Of a DNA stretch of 8,230 bases, positions 7,259 through 8,230 are shown piece by piece. The position numbers and the translations under genes are program-made. Every line of letters begins with the position of its first letter. The stretch's first letter is position 1. Below the pieces are notes generated by a model, which saw nothing but the letters and a program-made list of their open reading frames with translations, did no database searches and had not been told where the DNA came from. This DNA comes from CBFGRU01 sp965651255 (GTDB taxonomy: Bacteria > Planctomycetota > Phycisphaerae > Phycisphaerales > SM1A02): the NCBI GenBank assembly GCA_965651255.1, contig CBFGRU010000133.1, positions 1-8,230 on the forward strand, written 5' to 3'.

Positions 7259-8212
7259 ATGCTGCCCGATGGAACGACCGCCGCCCCCCTTGCGAATCAC
7301 GCTGGACCGCTCTCTGCGCTGCGCGAGATCGCGTCGGATATCAAACTCGCGCACAGCGTCTTTGCGTTGCCATTCGCGCTGCTCGGTGCGTTCATGGCTG
7401 CGTCGGGCGTTGAGGGCGGAGCAATCGCCTGGCCGCCCTTCGCCGGTCAACTCGCGCTCATCATCGTCGCGATGGTGCTCGCGCGCACCTGGGCAATGCT
7501 GGCCAACCGCGTGTTGGATGCCGCCATCGATGCCCGCAACCCGCGCACGCGCAACCGCGCCATACCCGCCGGAAGACTGTCGCGCCGGACGGCAATCATG
7601 GCCATGACCGCCTGCGCCGCCGGGTTCCTCATCACCTGCGCGGCATTTGCCATCTTCTTCAGTAACTGGTGGCCGCTCATCCTCAGCGCGCCCGTCCTCA
7701 TCTGGATCGGCGCGTACGGCTGGCTGAAGCGGTTCACCGCGTGGTGTCATGTGTATCTTGGATCAAGTCTTGCCATCTCGCCCGTCGCCGCAGCGATCGC
7801 CATCCACCCCGACGCCCTTGCGCACCAACCGGCGCTGTGGCTGCTTTCGTTGATGGTGCTTTGCTGGGTCGCCGGGTTTGACATCATCTACGCCCTGCAG
7901 GATGTCGCGATCGATCGGGCCGAAGGGCTGTACTCCATGCCGTCCCGGCTGGGTGAGTTTCGCGCCCTCCTCATCAGCCGCATCATGCACACCATCGCCA
8001 TCGGTGCGCTCGTCATGATGACGGTCGTCGATTCGCGATTGAACGCACTCTTCGCCGCGGGCGCTGGCATCACCATCGTGATTCTCATCATCGAACACGC
8101 GACCGTGGCGCGATGGGGCACCACGAAGATCGCGCTGACCTTCTTCACGCTGAACGGCATGATCAGCTGCCTGCTGGGCACACTGGGCATTGTTGATACC
8201 GTGGTCAACTGA
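7259..8212 (+). CDS. ubiA: UbiA-superfamily polyprenyltransferase, probably MqnP-like (menaquinone pathway)
   Basis: This integral membrane enzyme transfers a polyprenyl chain from its diphosphate onto an aromatic acceptor in quinone synthesis. Starting at ATG 7259 it has 317 residues, typical for the family, with about eight to nine hydrophobic helices. Both Asp-rich Mg-diphosphate motifs are present: NRVLDAAIDARNPRT (83-97, Asp87 and Asp91) and DIIYALQDVAIDRAEGLYS (208-226, Asp215 and Asp219), followed by MPSRLG. The N-terminal DIKLAHSVFALPFA is also characteristic. The second motif resembles the subgroup often annotated as ubiA-like or 4-hydroxybenzoate polyprenyltransferase, which in futalosine-pathway bacteria is thought to act as MqnP. 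The MqnP role is inferred, as no other menaquinone gene is in the window. A GTG at 7235 would add eight residues; neither start has a clear SD. It follows the kinase gene by 81 bases on the same strand, so co-transcription is possible, but no shared function is evident. Confidence 0.9.
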   Translation: MLPDGTTAAPLANHAGPLSALREIASDIKLAHSVFALPFALLGAFMAASGVEGGAIAWPPFAGQLALIIVAMVLARTWAMLANRVLDAAIDARNPRTRNRAIPAGRLSRRTAIMAMTACAAGFLITCAAFAIFFSNWWPLILSAPVLIWIGAYGWLKRFTAWCHVYLGSSLAISPVAAAIAIHPDALAHQPALWLLSLMVLCWVAGFDIIYALQDVAIDRAEGLYSMPSRLGEFRALLISRIMHTIAIGALVMMTVVDSRLNALFAAGAGITIVILIIEHATVARWGTTKIALTFFTLNGMISCLLGTLGIVDTVVN

Positions 8213-8230
8213 TCCGCATCGCCACCGGGC

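Noticed and set aside
5552..7750. Long minus-strand open frames (5552-6448 and 6707-7750) opposite the kinase and prenyltransferase genes
   Set aside because: They are shadows: the plus-strand frames carry complete recognisable domains, and these products have none.
1..8230. Mobile element, CRISPR, defence or phage system
   Set aside because: No transposase, integrase, terminal inverted repeats, regularly spaced direct repeats or defence-protein motifs were seen. The genes are ordinary housekeeping and sensory genes.

Overview
The window is GC-rich chromosomal DNA from what looks like an ordinary housekeeping region of a free-living bacterium. The gene set fits a planctomycete, perhaps of the Phycisphaerae: a Clp-N/UVR-type ClpC, an archaeal/eukaryotic-type ProRS without the bacterial editing insertion, a HisKA_2/HWE-like membrane kinase, and a UbiA enzyme of the type used for menaquinone. 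This placement is an inference from protein character; no rRNA or other phylogenetic marker is present.

Layout from left to right. (1) Bases 1-535, minus strand: the 5' part of a gene for an unrecognised exported or membrane-anchored protein that runs off the left edge. (2) A 180-base divergent gap (536-715). (3) 716-3346, plus strand: clpC, an intact double-AAA+ unfoldase with an unusual Gly/Asp/Lys-rich tail. (4) A strong hairpin terminator (3382-3420) between convergent genes. (5) 3446-5008, minus strand: proS, prolyl-tRNA synthetase. (6) A divergent gap of about 250 bases. (7) 5261-7177, plus strand: a three-TM sensor histidine kinase with a PAS domain, probably starting at TTG behind a strong Shine-Dalgarno. 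(8) After a short gap, 7259-8212, plus strand: a UbiA-superfamily prenyltransferase.

The genes do not form one pathway. clpC and proS each stand alone, serving protein quality control and translation. The kinase has no response regulator in the window, so it is an orphan here. The prenyltransferase follows the kinase on the same strand but shows no functional link to it. I found no mobile element, CRISPR array, tRNA, rRNA or phage gene, and no convincing new multi-gene system. The points most worth a second look are the half-lost zinc site of ProRS, the mixed HisKA_2/HWE signature of the kinase, the ClpC tail with its retained phosphoarginine-binding glutamates, and the unknown exported protein at the left edge.
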